Below are positions 1-7,625 of a stretch of DNA of 64,000 bases, piece by piece. A program made the position numbers and the translations under genes. The DNA comes from Myxococcales bacterium (GTDB lineage: Bacteria > Myxococcota_A > UBA9160 > UBA4427), in assembly GCA_014240165.1 (NCBI GenBank), contig JAAZXM010000003.1:1-64000 (forward strand). The letters run 5' to 3'. Below the pieces are notes generated by a model. The model had not been told where the DNA came from and did not search any database. It was given only the letters and a program-made list of their open reading frames with translations. Each line of letters opens with the position of its first letter. Positions within the stretch are counted from its first letter, which is position 1.

Positions 1-326
1 CCCCGGCCCACGCCGAAGATCATTCGCCCGCCCGAGAGGTTGTCGAGCATGGTGACCTGTTCGGTCACGCGAAGAGGATCGTGCCAGGGCAGAACGCAGA
101 CCATGGAGCCGAGTTGGATCTTTTTGGTCGCGCCCGCCATGTAGGTCAGGAATTGGATGACGTCGGGGCACATGGTGTAGTCGGTGAAATGATGCTCGAC
201 GCTCCAGATGGAGTCAAAACCCAATTCTTCGGCTTGGAGTGCCAGGGAGAGATCGCGGGAATAGATCTCGTGATCCGCGGACTCGCCATTTGGATTTTGA
301 AAAATTACCCCAGTACCCACGTGCAT
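1..326 (-). CDS. LLM-class flavin-dependent monooxygenase, N-terminal part
   Basis: This is the first 108 codons of a luciferase-like monooxygenase; the rest lies beyond base 1. The protein starts MHVGTGVIFQ and continues with the alternating strands and helices of a bacterial-luciferase TIM barrel. It shows the typical family stretches EELGFDSIWSVEHHF (about residues 33-47), a GSMVCVLPWHDPLRVTEQ-like segment (about 74-91) and LSGGRM with GVGRG at the truncated end. Family members use reduced FMN or F420 and oxygen to oxidise aldehydes, sulfonates or other small substrates. The ATG at 324-326 is the only sensible start. The neighbouring xsc raises the idea of sulfonate chemistry, but the specificity region is outside the window, so the substrate is unassigned. 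Confidence 0.85.
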   Translation of the reverse strand, partial: MHVGTGVIFQNPNGESADHEIYSRDLSLALQAEELGFDSIWSVEHHFTDYTMCPDVIQFLTYMAGATKKIQLGSMVCVLPWHDPLRVTEQVTMLDNLSGGRMIFGVGR

Positions 327-678
327 ATCGATGCTCCTGTGCGTCCGCCGATGGGTCAGAACGTCGGTGAAGGCTAGCACGCCCCCTGGGCGCTACTACG
401 GCGTTTCCTCGCCAGAGAGTGGCCCGACGCGGGTTCGGGAAAGCGGCGTTTATCGTCAACGCCGTGCTGTATCGGCGGTGACGGCAAACGCATCGGGCGA
501 GTCGAGGAGCGCTCGCAGGCGAATGCTCCGTAGGCGCTTTTCTTCTCCGCTACCGAGCCTTTCGGCTCTCATAGTCGCAGTTATAGTCGAGTCTTGGGTC
601 AGTCCCGGCTATGGGGCCTTTATTGCCGCGCTCACACTGCCTTTGCGATTGCTATCGATTCTCAATGGAGGAGAGATC
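327..678. other. intergenic region between divergent genes
   Basis: The region separates the LLM gene (leftward) from the SRPBCC gene (rightward), so it should hold both promoters. A reading frame stays open across it on the + strand, but its translation is Arg/Ser-rich without family features, so I regard it as non-coding. A short hairpin (GAGCC, loop TTTC, GGCTC) lies at 555-568 and TATAGT-like hexamers follow at about 570-590. The Shine-Dalgarno of the next gene is at 667-671. Confidence 0.4.
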
Positions 679-1149
679 TTGGGCGAGTGGACGATCACTG
701 TCTCGACGCATCTTCTCGCGGGAGACGAAAAGGTGTGGGCCCATGTCGTGAGCATGGAAGGTGTCAACTACGAGCTCACACCCTGGGTTCGGATGAGTGT
801 GCCGGAATCGGCCCGAGGCTTGACTCTCGACCTGGCTCCGCGCGGGGAGCGGGCTTTTTTCTCTTGGCTCCTGTTCTTGGGGCTGCTGCCCTTCGATCGC
901 CATGCCCTGACGATCACAGAGGTGGATCCGGGGCGCCGATTCCTTGAGGACTCTACTTCCGTTCTTCAGCGAAGTTGGCGGCATGAGCGAATGATCAGGC
1001 CTGCCGCACGGGGCTGCATCGTCGATGATCGGGTGACGTTCGTTCCTCGGGTCGCGCTTTTCGGGCCTGCAACTCGCCTCTTCGTCGAGGGTATCTTCCG
1101 CCATCGTCACCGCAGGCTGGGGGCCCGCTTCGGTCTGGCGCCGCCCTGA
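679..1149 (+). CDS. SRPBCC-superfamily (START-like) protein
   Basis: This is a 156-residue protein of the hydrophobic-ligand-binding SRPBCC fold. Early residues (WTITVSTHLLAGDEKVWAHV) match the first strand and helix of the fold, followed by an ELTPWVRMSVP segment. The C-terminal helix reads GIFRHRHRRL, a signature of a common uncharacterised bacterial subgroup. The longer upstream frame is rejected because a GGAGG at 667-671 lies 7 nt before TTG 679, and the homology-like part begins exactly there. Such proteins bind lipids, steroids or polyketides or act as polyketide cyclases; no specific role can be assigned. The next gene, xsc, is convergent. Confidence 0.7.
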   Translation: MGEWTITVSTHLLAGDEKVWAHVVSMEGVNYELTPWVRMSVPESARGLTLDLAPRGERAFFSWLLFLGLLPFDRHALTITEVDPGRRFLEDSTSVLQRSWRHERMIRPAARGCIVDDRVTFVPRVALFGPATRLFVEGIFRHRHRRLGARFGLAPP

Positions 1150-1229
1150 TTTTTCCTGCCGCGACCCGGCCCGGGATGCTTTCGCGAGGCAACGGGCCCG
1201 GGGGATCCATTGAGGCAGCTGTTCTCAAA

Positions 1230-2999
1230 CTATTTCTGCGGGCGCATATCCTTCGCGTCGACCCCTGCCACCTCGGTGGGCCTCTTCATGGCATCACGGC
1301 GGAAGGGTTCGCCCAGTTCCTGGTTGAGAATGACCTCGATGAACGTGGTGACTCCATTGGATTGCTCTTTGCAGGCGATTTTGAGCGCTTCGGTGACTTC
1401 GGCCTGGGTCTGCACGGCCACCCCCTTGAGACCGCAAGCCTCGGCGACGCCGGCATAGCGCACGTGCGGGTCGAGTTCGGTTCCGACGAAATTATCGTCA
1501 TACCAGAGCGTGCTATTGCGTTTCTCAGCGCCCCATTGGTAATTGCGAAAGATGATCATCGTGATCGCGGGCCATTCATCCCGCCCAATCGAACTCATCT
1601 CGCTCATGGAAATGCCGAAAGCACCATCCCCGGCGAAACCCACGACCGGCACATCGGGGCAAGCGATCTTGGCGCCGATAATCGAGGGAAAGCCATAACC
1701 GCAGGGGCCGAACAAGCCGGGTGCCAGGTATTTTCGCCCTTCTTCGAAGCTGGGGTAGGCGTTGCCAATGGCGCAGTTGTTCCCGATATCACTGGAGATG
1801 ATGGCATCGTCGGGCAGGGCTTCCATGATCGCTCGCCAGGCGTGTCGGGGTGCCATGCGGTCGGCATCCCGATCGCGTGCACGTTCATTCCACGTGGTCC
1901 CCGGATCGTCTTCCTCGTGATCCATCAGGGCCAGGGCTTCCTGCCAGCTGGCCTTGGTGTCGCTGATCAGTTGCTCGCGCTCGCTTCGGCCTTCGTCTCC
2001 TGCCGTGGGTGAGAGTTGATCGAGGATCTGCTCGGCCACCTGTTTGGCGCAGCCCTCGATACCCACGCTGACGCGCTTGGTCAGGCCAATCCGGTCGGCA
2101 TTGATATCCACCTGGATGACCTTGGCATCCTTCGGCCAATAGTCGATGCCATAGCAGGGCAGGGTTGAGAAGGGATTCAGCCGGGTCCCCAGGGCGAGTA
2201 CAACGTCGGCCTTCGCGATCAATTCCATCCCTGCCTTGGAGCCGTTGTAGCCCAGGGGGCCGCAGGCCAGGGGATGGCTGCCCGGGAAGGCATCGTTGTG
2301 CTGATAATTACAGCAAACCGCTGCGCTGAGTTTTTCGGCAAGGGCCTGGGAGGCGGGAATGCCGCCGGCAAGGATTACTCCGGCGCCGTTGAGGATTACG
2401 GGAAACTGCGCCTCGGAAAGCAATGATGCGGCTTCAGTGATCGCCTCTCGCCCGCCCGAGGGTCGCTCGAAGCGAACCATCTGCGGCAATTCGATATCGA
2501 TGACCTGGGTCCAGAAATCTCGGGGGACATTGATCTGGGCCGGGGCCGAACCGCGCCAGGCCTTCAGGATGACGCGATTGAGAACTTCGGCAATTCGCGA
2601 CGGATCCCGTACCTCCTCCTGATAGCAGACCATGTCGCGAAAGATCGCCATCTGCTCGACTTCCTGGAAGCCGCCCTGGCCAATGGTCTTGTTGGCCGCC
2701 TGGGGAGTCACGAGAAGCATCGGCGTGTGGTTCCAATAGGCGGTCTTCATCGCCGTCACAAAGCCCGTAATTCCGGGACCGTTCTGTGCGATGGCCATGC
2801 CCATTTTGCCGCTTGCCCGGGTAAACCCATCGCAAATGAGGCCGCCGTTGGTCTCATGCGCGACGTCCCAGAAGGTGATGCCCGCCTTGGGGAAGAGGTC
2901 CGAGATGGGCATGAAGGCGGAGCCAATGATGCCGAAGGAATGCTCGATGCCGTGCATCTGCAGAACCTTCACGAAAGCTTCTTCGGTGGTCATCTTCAT
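1230..2999 (-). CDS. xsc: sulfoacetaldehyde acetyltransferase (ThDP enzyme)
   Basis: This 589-residue ThDP-dependent enzyme cleaves sulfoacetaldehyde with phosphate to give acetyl phosphate and sulfite (EC 2.3.3.15), the key desulfonation step of taurine, isethionate and related C2-sulfonate catabolism. The N-terminus is almost textbook Xsc: MKMTTEEAFVKVLQMHGIEH, then GIIGSAFMPISDLFP, AQNGPGITGF, TPQAANKTIGQGGFQEVEQMA and VPRDFWTQVIDIELP. The ThDP/Mg site is in the C-terminal third, with GDGAFGIS followed by RNYQWGAEKRN. A longer in-frame extension to 3197 is rejected because AGGAG sits 9 nt before ATG 2999. No pta, taurine transaminase, taurine transporter or sulfite exporter is adjacent, which is unusual. 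Family assignment is strong; the upstream substrate is open. Confidence 0.93.
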   Translation of the reverse strand: MKMTTEEAFVKVLQMHGIEHSFGIIGSAFMPISDLFPKAGITFWDVAHETNGGLICDGFTRASGKMGMAIAQNGPGITGFVTAMKTAYWNHTPMLLVTPQAANKTIGQGGFQEVEQMAIFRDMVCYQEEVRDPSRIAEVLNRVILKAWRGSAPAQINVPRDFWTQVIDIELPQMVRFERPSGGREAITEAASLLSEAQFPVILNGAGVILAGGIPASQALAEKLSAAVCCNYQHNDAFPGSHPLACGPLGYNGSKAGMELIAKADVVLALGTRLNPFSTLPCYGIDYWPKDAKVIQVDINADRIGLTKRVSVGIEGCAKQVAEQILDQLSPTAGDEGRSEREQLISDTKASWQEALALMDHEEDDPGTTWNERARDRDADRMAPRHAWRAIMEALPDDAIISSDIGNNCAIGNAYPSFEEGRKYLAPGLFGPCGYGFPSIIGAKIACPDVPVVGFAGDGAFGISMSEMSSIGRDEWPAITMIIFRNYQWGAEKRNSTLWYDDNFVGTELDPHVRYAGVAEACGLKGVAVQTQAEVTEALKIACKEQSNGVTTFIEVILNQELGEPFRRDAMKRPTEVAGVDAKDMRPQK

Positions 3000-3627
3000 G
3001 GTCGTGTTCTCCTGGCGGCGGCGGGGTGTTGACAAGCCTGCCGGGTGGTCGCTCGTTGATTTGGAAGTCCCGTTCGCGCGTGCGGGCGAATGCGCTTGGG
3101 CAGCACTCAGCCCATGGGACGGGGCAGCCATGATAGCCACGTGCGGGCCAATGTCCGCATTCGGCGGGAACGGAGGCCGCGAAGCCTGCATGGTCACTGC
3201 GCTCAGCTCTTCGGCTCAGCGCGGCCTGATTCGCGCCCGGGCCGGGCAAGCGGCTGAGCAGATCTAGGGGACTGATTCGGTGAACAAACCAGTGGGAGTG
3301 GTATCCTGCAGCGCTCGTGAGGCCACGATTCGCTGGGTGGCAGCGGGTGCCCGGACTATCGGGAGCGAATTACAGGAATTGGCATCTCAGGAGAGAACGC
3401 GCTACTCAAAGGCCCATCGCGGGTCTATGGCCTGCGAGCGGCGGCATAACGACCGACTGCAAATCCTGCTGAGGTCACGCCGCAGATTCTCCTTTCACGC
3501 CCCCTCCTTATTTAAGCCTTGCCTCGCAAGTGCCTCGCAAGGTGGGTTCGGAGCGTGGATAGGAACATAACAACTGCCCGACTTGTATCATTATTTAGCC
3601 GGAGCAGTAAGGAATTACTGAATCAAG
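3000..3627. other. intergenic region between xsc and the DEAD-box helicase
   Basis: This 628-bp gap lies between divergent genes. I see no convincing gene: the open frame 3280-3570 (GTG start) has no recognisable features. The stretch closest to the helicase (about 3500-3600) is relatively AT-rich, contains a short repeat and hairpin at 3528-3553, and probably holds the helicase promoter and 5' leader. Confidence 0.4.
3528..3553. repeat. tandem GCCTCGCAAG repeat with hairpin potential
   Basis: GCCTCGCAAG occurs at 3531-3540 and again at 3542-3551. CCTTGC at 3528-3533 can pair with GCAAGG at 3548-3553, or CTTGC with the nearer GCAAG, so two alternative hairpins are possible about 75 bases before the helicase start. 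A regulatory role is only a guess. Confidence 0.4.
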
Positions 3628-4908
3628 ATGACTGCACCTCTGACCGACCAGCCGACGGGTTTTGACCTGTTTGGCTTCCATCCTTCGATCGTCCGCGGCC
3701 TGGATGCCGCAGGCTTTCGCGATCCCCGGCCGATCCAGGCCGAAACAATTCCGGCGGCCCTCGAGGGCCGCGATGTCCTGGGCCTGGCCCAAACCGGAAC
3801 GGGCAAGACGGCGGCTTTCGCCTTGCCCTTGCTCGACCTATTCGCCCGGAAGCGCGGTCGCGGGCCAAGGGCTCTGATCCTTGCGCCGACCCGGGAACTG
3901 GCAACTCAGATCGACGCCGAGATTCGCCTTCTTGCTCGCCATACGAAAGTGAAAGCGGTGACGGTTTTCGGCGGCGTCTCGGCTCATCATCAGATCCGGG
4001 CGCTTCGTGGAAGCCCCGAGATCGTCGTGGGCTGCCCAGGTCGCGTACTTGACCTGATCGGGCAGGGCGCCCTGAAGTTGGGAGAAGTGGAAACCCTGGT
4101 ACTCGACGAAGCGGACCATATGTTCGATATGGGCTTTCTTCCCGATCTCCGGCGGATTCTCAAGCAGCTTCCCCCGCGACGACAGAACCTGCTCTTCTCC
4201 GCGACCATGCCCAGCGAAATACGCAAGCTCGCCGATGCGCTCCTGCATGAGCCCCACGTGGCTCAGCTTTCAGTGTCGGGCCCAGCGGAGACGATCGACC
4301 ACGCGCTTGTGCCGGTACGCGAAGACCATAAGCGGGAACTCCTCGAAAGGGTTCTCGCCGAGGAAGCCTGCGAATCGGCGATTGTCTTTACCCGAACCAA
4401 GCACCGCGCCCGGCGCCTGGCCAGTCAACTCGACAAGGTCGGACACCGAGCGGTGAGCCTTCAGGGCAATATGTCCCAGGGGCAGCGTGATCGGGCAATG
4501 AAGGGCTTTCGCACCGGAAAATTCGATGTCCTGGTGGCGACGGATATCGCGGCCCGGGGCATCGATGTGCAGGGCGTATCCCATGTCATCAATTACGACG
4601 TACCGAACACGCCCGAGGCCTACACCCACCGCACCGGGCGAACCGGACGGTCCGAGACCGAGGGCTGCGCGCTGACCTTTGCCACCCGTGAGGATCGGGC
4701 TTGGCTTCGCGCCACCGAGCGCAAGCTGGGTGAGCCGATTCCCCGCCGGCAGATTCCGGGGTTCGAGGGGGATGCCCGGGAGTTGCAGGCCGCTCCCCAG
4801 AAAGCCGCGGCCTCGGGTCGCAAGGGAAACGCTGGGGGCTGGCGCTCACGGAATACCGGACGCGGCCGCTCACGCTCACGCCGGTCCAGTGGTTCCGTCC
4901 ACGCCTAG
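3628..4908 (+). CDS. DEAD-box ATP-dependent RNA helicase (RhlE-like)
   Basis: This 426-residue RNA helicase should remodel ribosomal or mRNA structure. All core motifs are visible: the Q motif around residues 13-40 (FDLFGFHPS, RPIQAETIP), Walker A AQTGTGKT at 54-61, PTRELA at 87-92, GG at 115-116, PGR at 137-139, DEAD at 160-163 and SAT at 191-193. In the second RecA domain are IVFTRTKHRA, ATDIAARGID and HRTGRTGR. The tail is basic and rich in Gly, Arg and Ser (GRGRSRSRRSSG), as in RhlE-type enzymes. The length is typical. It stands alone after a long, possibly structured leader, which would fit cold- or stress-responsive expression, but nothing in the sequence proves that. Confidence 0.93.
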   Translation: MTAPLTDQPTGFDLFGFHPSIVRGLDAAGFRDPRPIQAETIPAALEGRDVLGLAQTGTGKTAAFALPLLDLFARKRGRGPRALILAPTRELATQIDAEIRLLARHTKVKAVTVFGGVSAHHQIRALRGSPEIVVGCPGRVLDLIGQGALKLGEVETLVLDEADHMFDMGFLPDLRRILKQLPPRRQNLLFSATMPSEIRKLADALLHEPHVAQLSVSGPAETIDHALVPVREDHKRELLERVLAEEACESAIVFTRTKHRARRLASQLDKVGHRAVSLQGNMSQGQRDRAMKGFRTGKFDVLVATDIAARGIDVQGVSHVINYDVPNTPEAYTHRTGRTGRSETEGCALTFATREDRAWLRATERKLGEPIPRRQIPGFEGDARELQAAPQKAAASGRKGNAGGWRSRNTGRGRSRSRRSSGSVHA

Positions 4909-5088
4909 CCTGTAGAACCCGCCGAGCGGATCCGTGCCGGCCAATTGGCTGGAAGCGCGAGATTTCGTTCGGCGGATTTTCTACCCTGCTTGCGGCAGCC
5001 CACTCAAGACGCTTGAGGTTCCGTGAAGCCTGGCGCTTGCGCCATGTCTTCACGGGCGGGCGCTCAGTTGAGAGGAGCAGGCGTGGCG

Positions 5089-5565
5089 ATGCGGAAGTCT
5101 TCCCGATCGATCGGTTTCTTTGTTGTCCTCTGGGTCGCTTTGGCCGGGCTGGCTCCGGCTTGGGCGCTCGACCACCAATCGGGCTCGGATCCCTACAAGG
5201 CTATTCGAGCGCTGCCCATCCCGCTGGAGATGCCATCGAAAACGGTGCTTGGCCAAGCTTTCAAATTCCCCGCCGGCGTGCCTCTCATCAAGGCATTCAA
5301 TATCACCATCGAGCCCGGGAAGAAGACCGCGCTGCATAAGCACGCAATCCCGCTCCTGGCCTATATCGTTTCAGGAGAATTGGAGGTCGACTACGGGAGC
5401 CGGGGAAAGCGTTCATTCTCTCCCGGAGAGGCCTACATTGAGGCGATCGAGTGGTGCCATGTGGGCTACGCGATCGGCGATGCAAGCGTTGAGGTTCTCG
5501 GTTTCTATCTTGGCCAGCAGGATCCCGATCAAATCAAGCCCGAGCCATGCGCAGCGGAGGACTGA
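5089..5565 (+). CDS. secreted single-domain cupin
   Basis: This is a small exported cupin of about 158 residues. It begins MRKSSRSIGFFVVLWVALAGLAPAWA, a standard Sec signal peptide. The beta-barrel carries the first cupin motif, with a His-X-His near LHKHAIP and a following Gly-rich GELEVDYG turn, then a second motif with Glu and His in EAIEWCHVG. A metal site is therefore plausible. ATG 5089 is 11 nt from AGGAG (5073-5077); in-frame GTG 5083 has better spacing and would add two residues. The stop codon abuts the GTG of the desaturase gene, so the two are translated as a pair. A periplasmic function linked to membrane lipid modification is possible but unproven. Confidence 0.75.
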   Translation: MRKSSRSIGFFVVLWVALAGLAPAWALDHQSGSDPYKAIRALPIPLEMPSKTVLGQAFKFPAGVPLIKAFNITIEPGKKTALHKHAIPLLAYIVSGELEVDYGSRGKRSFSPGEAYIEAIEWCHVGYAIGDASVEVLGFYLGQQDPDQIKPEPCAAED

Positions 5566-6627
5566 GTGAGTTCAAGCACTGCAATATCAGACGCATCGCA
5601 GGTGGCACGGGAACGGCGGCGCGCTGACCCCGCCTGGCAGCAGATACGAGCCGAGCGCGCGGTTGCTGCGCCCTATCTGAACAAGGTCGAACCGCGAATC
5701 GTATTCGAAGCAGTCTGGAGCCTGGCGGGTTGGGCGCTTTTTGGCGTGCTTGGGATCGTGGGCTGGGTTCCGTATTGGATCGCCGTGCCGATGGGCGGGA
5801 TATTTGCCTATGCGGCGTATATGCCCCTCCACGAAGCGACCCACCAAACGATCCACGGGGGAAAAGCCGAGTTGCAATGGCTCAACGACGGCGTAGGGCA
5901 TTTGATGTCCATCCCGCTCTTGTTTTCGTTCAGGGGCCATGAGTTGGAGCATATGGCGCATCACGCCTACACCAACGACCCCGAGAAAGATCCGGATGTC
6001 GCCTACGCGGGATCACTTTCGAAGACCGTATTTTTCTCGGCCGCGGCGATTCCGGTGATCTTCGCCGCCTTCCTTGCAGCCTGGTTTCCTCCGCTGGCGA
6101 GGCTTTTGCGGGGGACGCTCGAGAAAAGCCTGGGCGCGAACGCAGACGCGGACATCGCTCATCAACGTCGTTTCTGCACGCTTATGCTCATCATTGCCAG
6201 CCTTGCTACTTACGCGGGCTATGGCGTCGAAGTCCTTGTTTTCTGGTTTTTGCCCGCGATGATCGGGCTCGTGTTGATCGGCATTATCTTCGCCTGGCTT
6301 CCGCACCATCCCCATAACGGGCGCGGCCGCTATACCAATACCCGCGCGACGCTCTTTCCGCTCAGCGGTTTGATTGGCCGGGGTCACGATCGGCACATCA
6401 TCCACCACATGATTCCGCGCGTTCCTCATTACCGGATCCCCCAGGTTTTCGACAAGCTTCGGCCCGTGCTCGAAGCGCGAGGCACTCGGATCGAGGGTTC
6501 CTCGGCGGGGCAGGGCGCTCCCAAGATCTTTTGGGGCACCGACGCGGCCGAGGTCGAGGCGATCGGCCGATGCGCGGACCAGGCGGATGCGGAGCCGATT
6601 CGCCCGGGTTTTCTGGCCCAACTGTGA
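5566..6627 (+). CDS. membrane fatty-acid desaturase family enzyme
   Basis: This 353-residue integral membrane di-iron enzyme has the expected histidine boxes: HEATH at residues 89-93, HELEHMAHH at 125-133, HHPHN near 247 and HDRHIIHH near 276. Hydrophobic segments lie around 48-85, 150-175 and 205-245. Such enzymes introduce double bonds into acyl chains or hydroxylate carotenoids or other lipids. The histidine pattern does not settle which. GTG 5566 immediately follows the cupin stop and has GGAGG five bases upstream, so the pair should be translationally coupled. Confidence 0.85.
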   Translation: MSSSTAISDASQVARERRRADPAWQQIRAERAVAAPYLNKVEPRIVFEAVWSLAGWALFGVLGIVGWVPYWIAVPMGGIFAYAAYMPLHEATHQTIHGGKAELQWLNDGVGHLMSIPLLFSFRGHELEHMAHHAYTNDPEKDPDVAYAGSLSKTVFFSAAAIPVIFAAFLAAWFPPLARLLRGTLEKSLGANADADIAHQRRFCTLMLIIASLATYAGYGVEVLVFWFLPAMIGLVLIGIIFAWLPHHPHNGRGRYTNTRATLFPLSGLIGRGHDRHIIHHMIPRVPHYRIPQVFDKLRPVLEARGTRIEGSSAGQGAPKIFWGTDAAEVEAIGRCADQADAEPIRPGFLAQL

Positions 6628-6860
6628 TGTGTAGAGCAGGGGCGCGCAGTCGGCCTTTTTAGGGGTCTTGAGCCAGGAGTAACGATCGGTCTCCGAGGTG
6701 TCGGCAGACTCTTCGTTCGCGTCGCTATTTACGGGCCCGGTGGATGGTGAGGCGGCGGTGTCGGCTGGCCGCTTGATCAGTGCGCTCGGGTCGGGGCATG
6801 GGCTGCGCGGACCGCGGGCTATAGTCTGCGCTTCGATTTGATTTCGGAACGAGGCGGCGG

Positions 6861-7625
6861 ATGAGCGAAGTTCGAGGTCTGGAAAACGAGGCGGAGGGGC
6901 CGGTTACCGCGTACGATCTTTTCGTCGCGGTTGTGGCGATCATCGCACTCGCTGTTCTGGCTGTTCGCATGGGGCTTCCGGATGATTCGGAGATCGCCGA
7001 ACTCCTCGATCTCTTCGACCTGTTCTTTTGTGCGGTTTTCTTCGTCGACTTCATTCGAAATACGATTCGCGCCCCGAATCGCCGCCGCTATCTCACGACC
7101 TGGGGAATTTTCGATCTGCTGTCCTCGCTGCCCACAGTAGGTGCGCTTCGCCTCCTTCGGGTGGTCCGAGTCATTCGCATTTTTCGCGCGCTTCGCTCGA
7201 TTCGAATTCTCTACAAGGTCGCCAGGAAGAACCGGGCGGCTTCACTCTTCACCGGCGCCCTGACGGTCATGATGACGCTCTTCGTCGCGGTGTGTGTCGC
7301 GGTATTGTCCGTCGAACACGCAGCGCCCGGCGCGAATATTCAAGATGCGGGCGACGTTCTATGGTGGGCGGTGGTCACCAGTTCGACGGTCGGGTACGGC
7401 GATTACTACCCCGTAACCGATACAGGCCGGCTGCTGGGAACCCTTCTCATGTTCGTTGGCGTCGGCCTTTTCGCCACGGCGAGCGGGTCAATTGGGGGAA
7501 TGCTCGTCCAATCCTTGCGGGAGAGCGAGCAGCCCGATGACGTAGTTCAATCGGAACTGCGCTCGCTCAAGGCGTCCGTGGCCCGGATCGAGAGTGCCAT
7601 CGGCACTGGAAAAGAAAAAGACTGA
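6861..7625 (+). CDS. voltage-gated-type potassium channel subunit
   Basis: This 254-residue six-helix channel has a complete voltage-sensor-like domain. The S4 segment (about residues 97-117) carries Arg every third residue (RLLRVVRVIRIFRALRSIRI). The pore loop has the K+ selectivity filter TVGYGD at 176-181, followed by S6. A short cytoplasmic tail (about residues 218-254) may form a helix that aids tetramer assembly. Likely functions are K+ efflux and membrane-potential control. The gene ends directly against the ileS stop codon with no spacer, in tail-to-tail orientation. Confidence 0.92.
   Translation: MSEVRGLENEAEGPVTAYDLFVAVVAIIALAVLAVRMGLPDDSEIAELLDLFDLFFCAVFFVDFIRNTIRAPNRRRYLTTWGIFDLLSSLPTVGALRLLRVVRVIRIFRALRSIRILYKVARKNRAASLFTGALTVMMTLFVAVCVAVLSVEHAAPGANIQDAGDVLWWAVVTSSTVGYGDYYPVTDTGRLLGTLLMFVGVGLFATASGSIGGMLVQSLRESEQPDDVVQSELRSLKASVARIESAIGTGKEKD

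Noticed and set aside
3280..3570. 96-codon open frame between xsc and the helicase
   Set aside because: No Shine-Dalgarno at its GTG and no recognisable protein features; more likely leader or promoter DNA.
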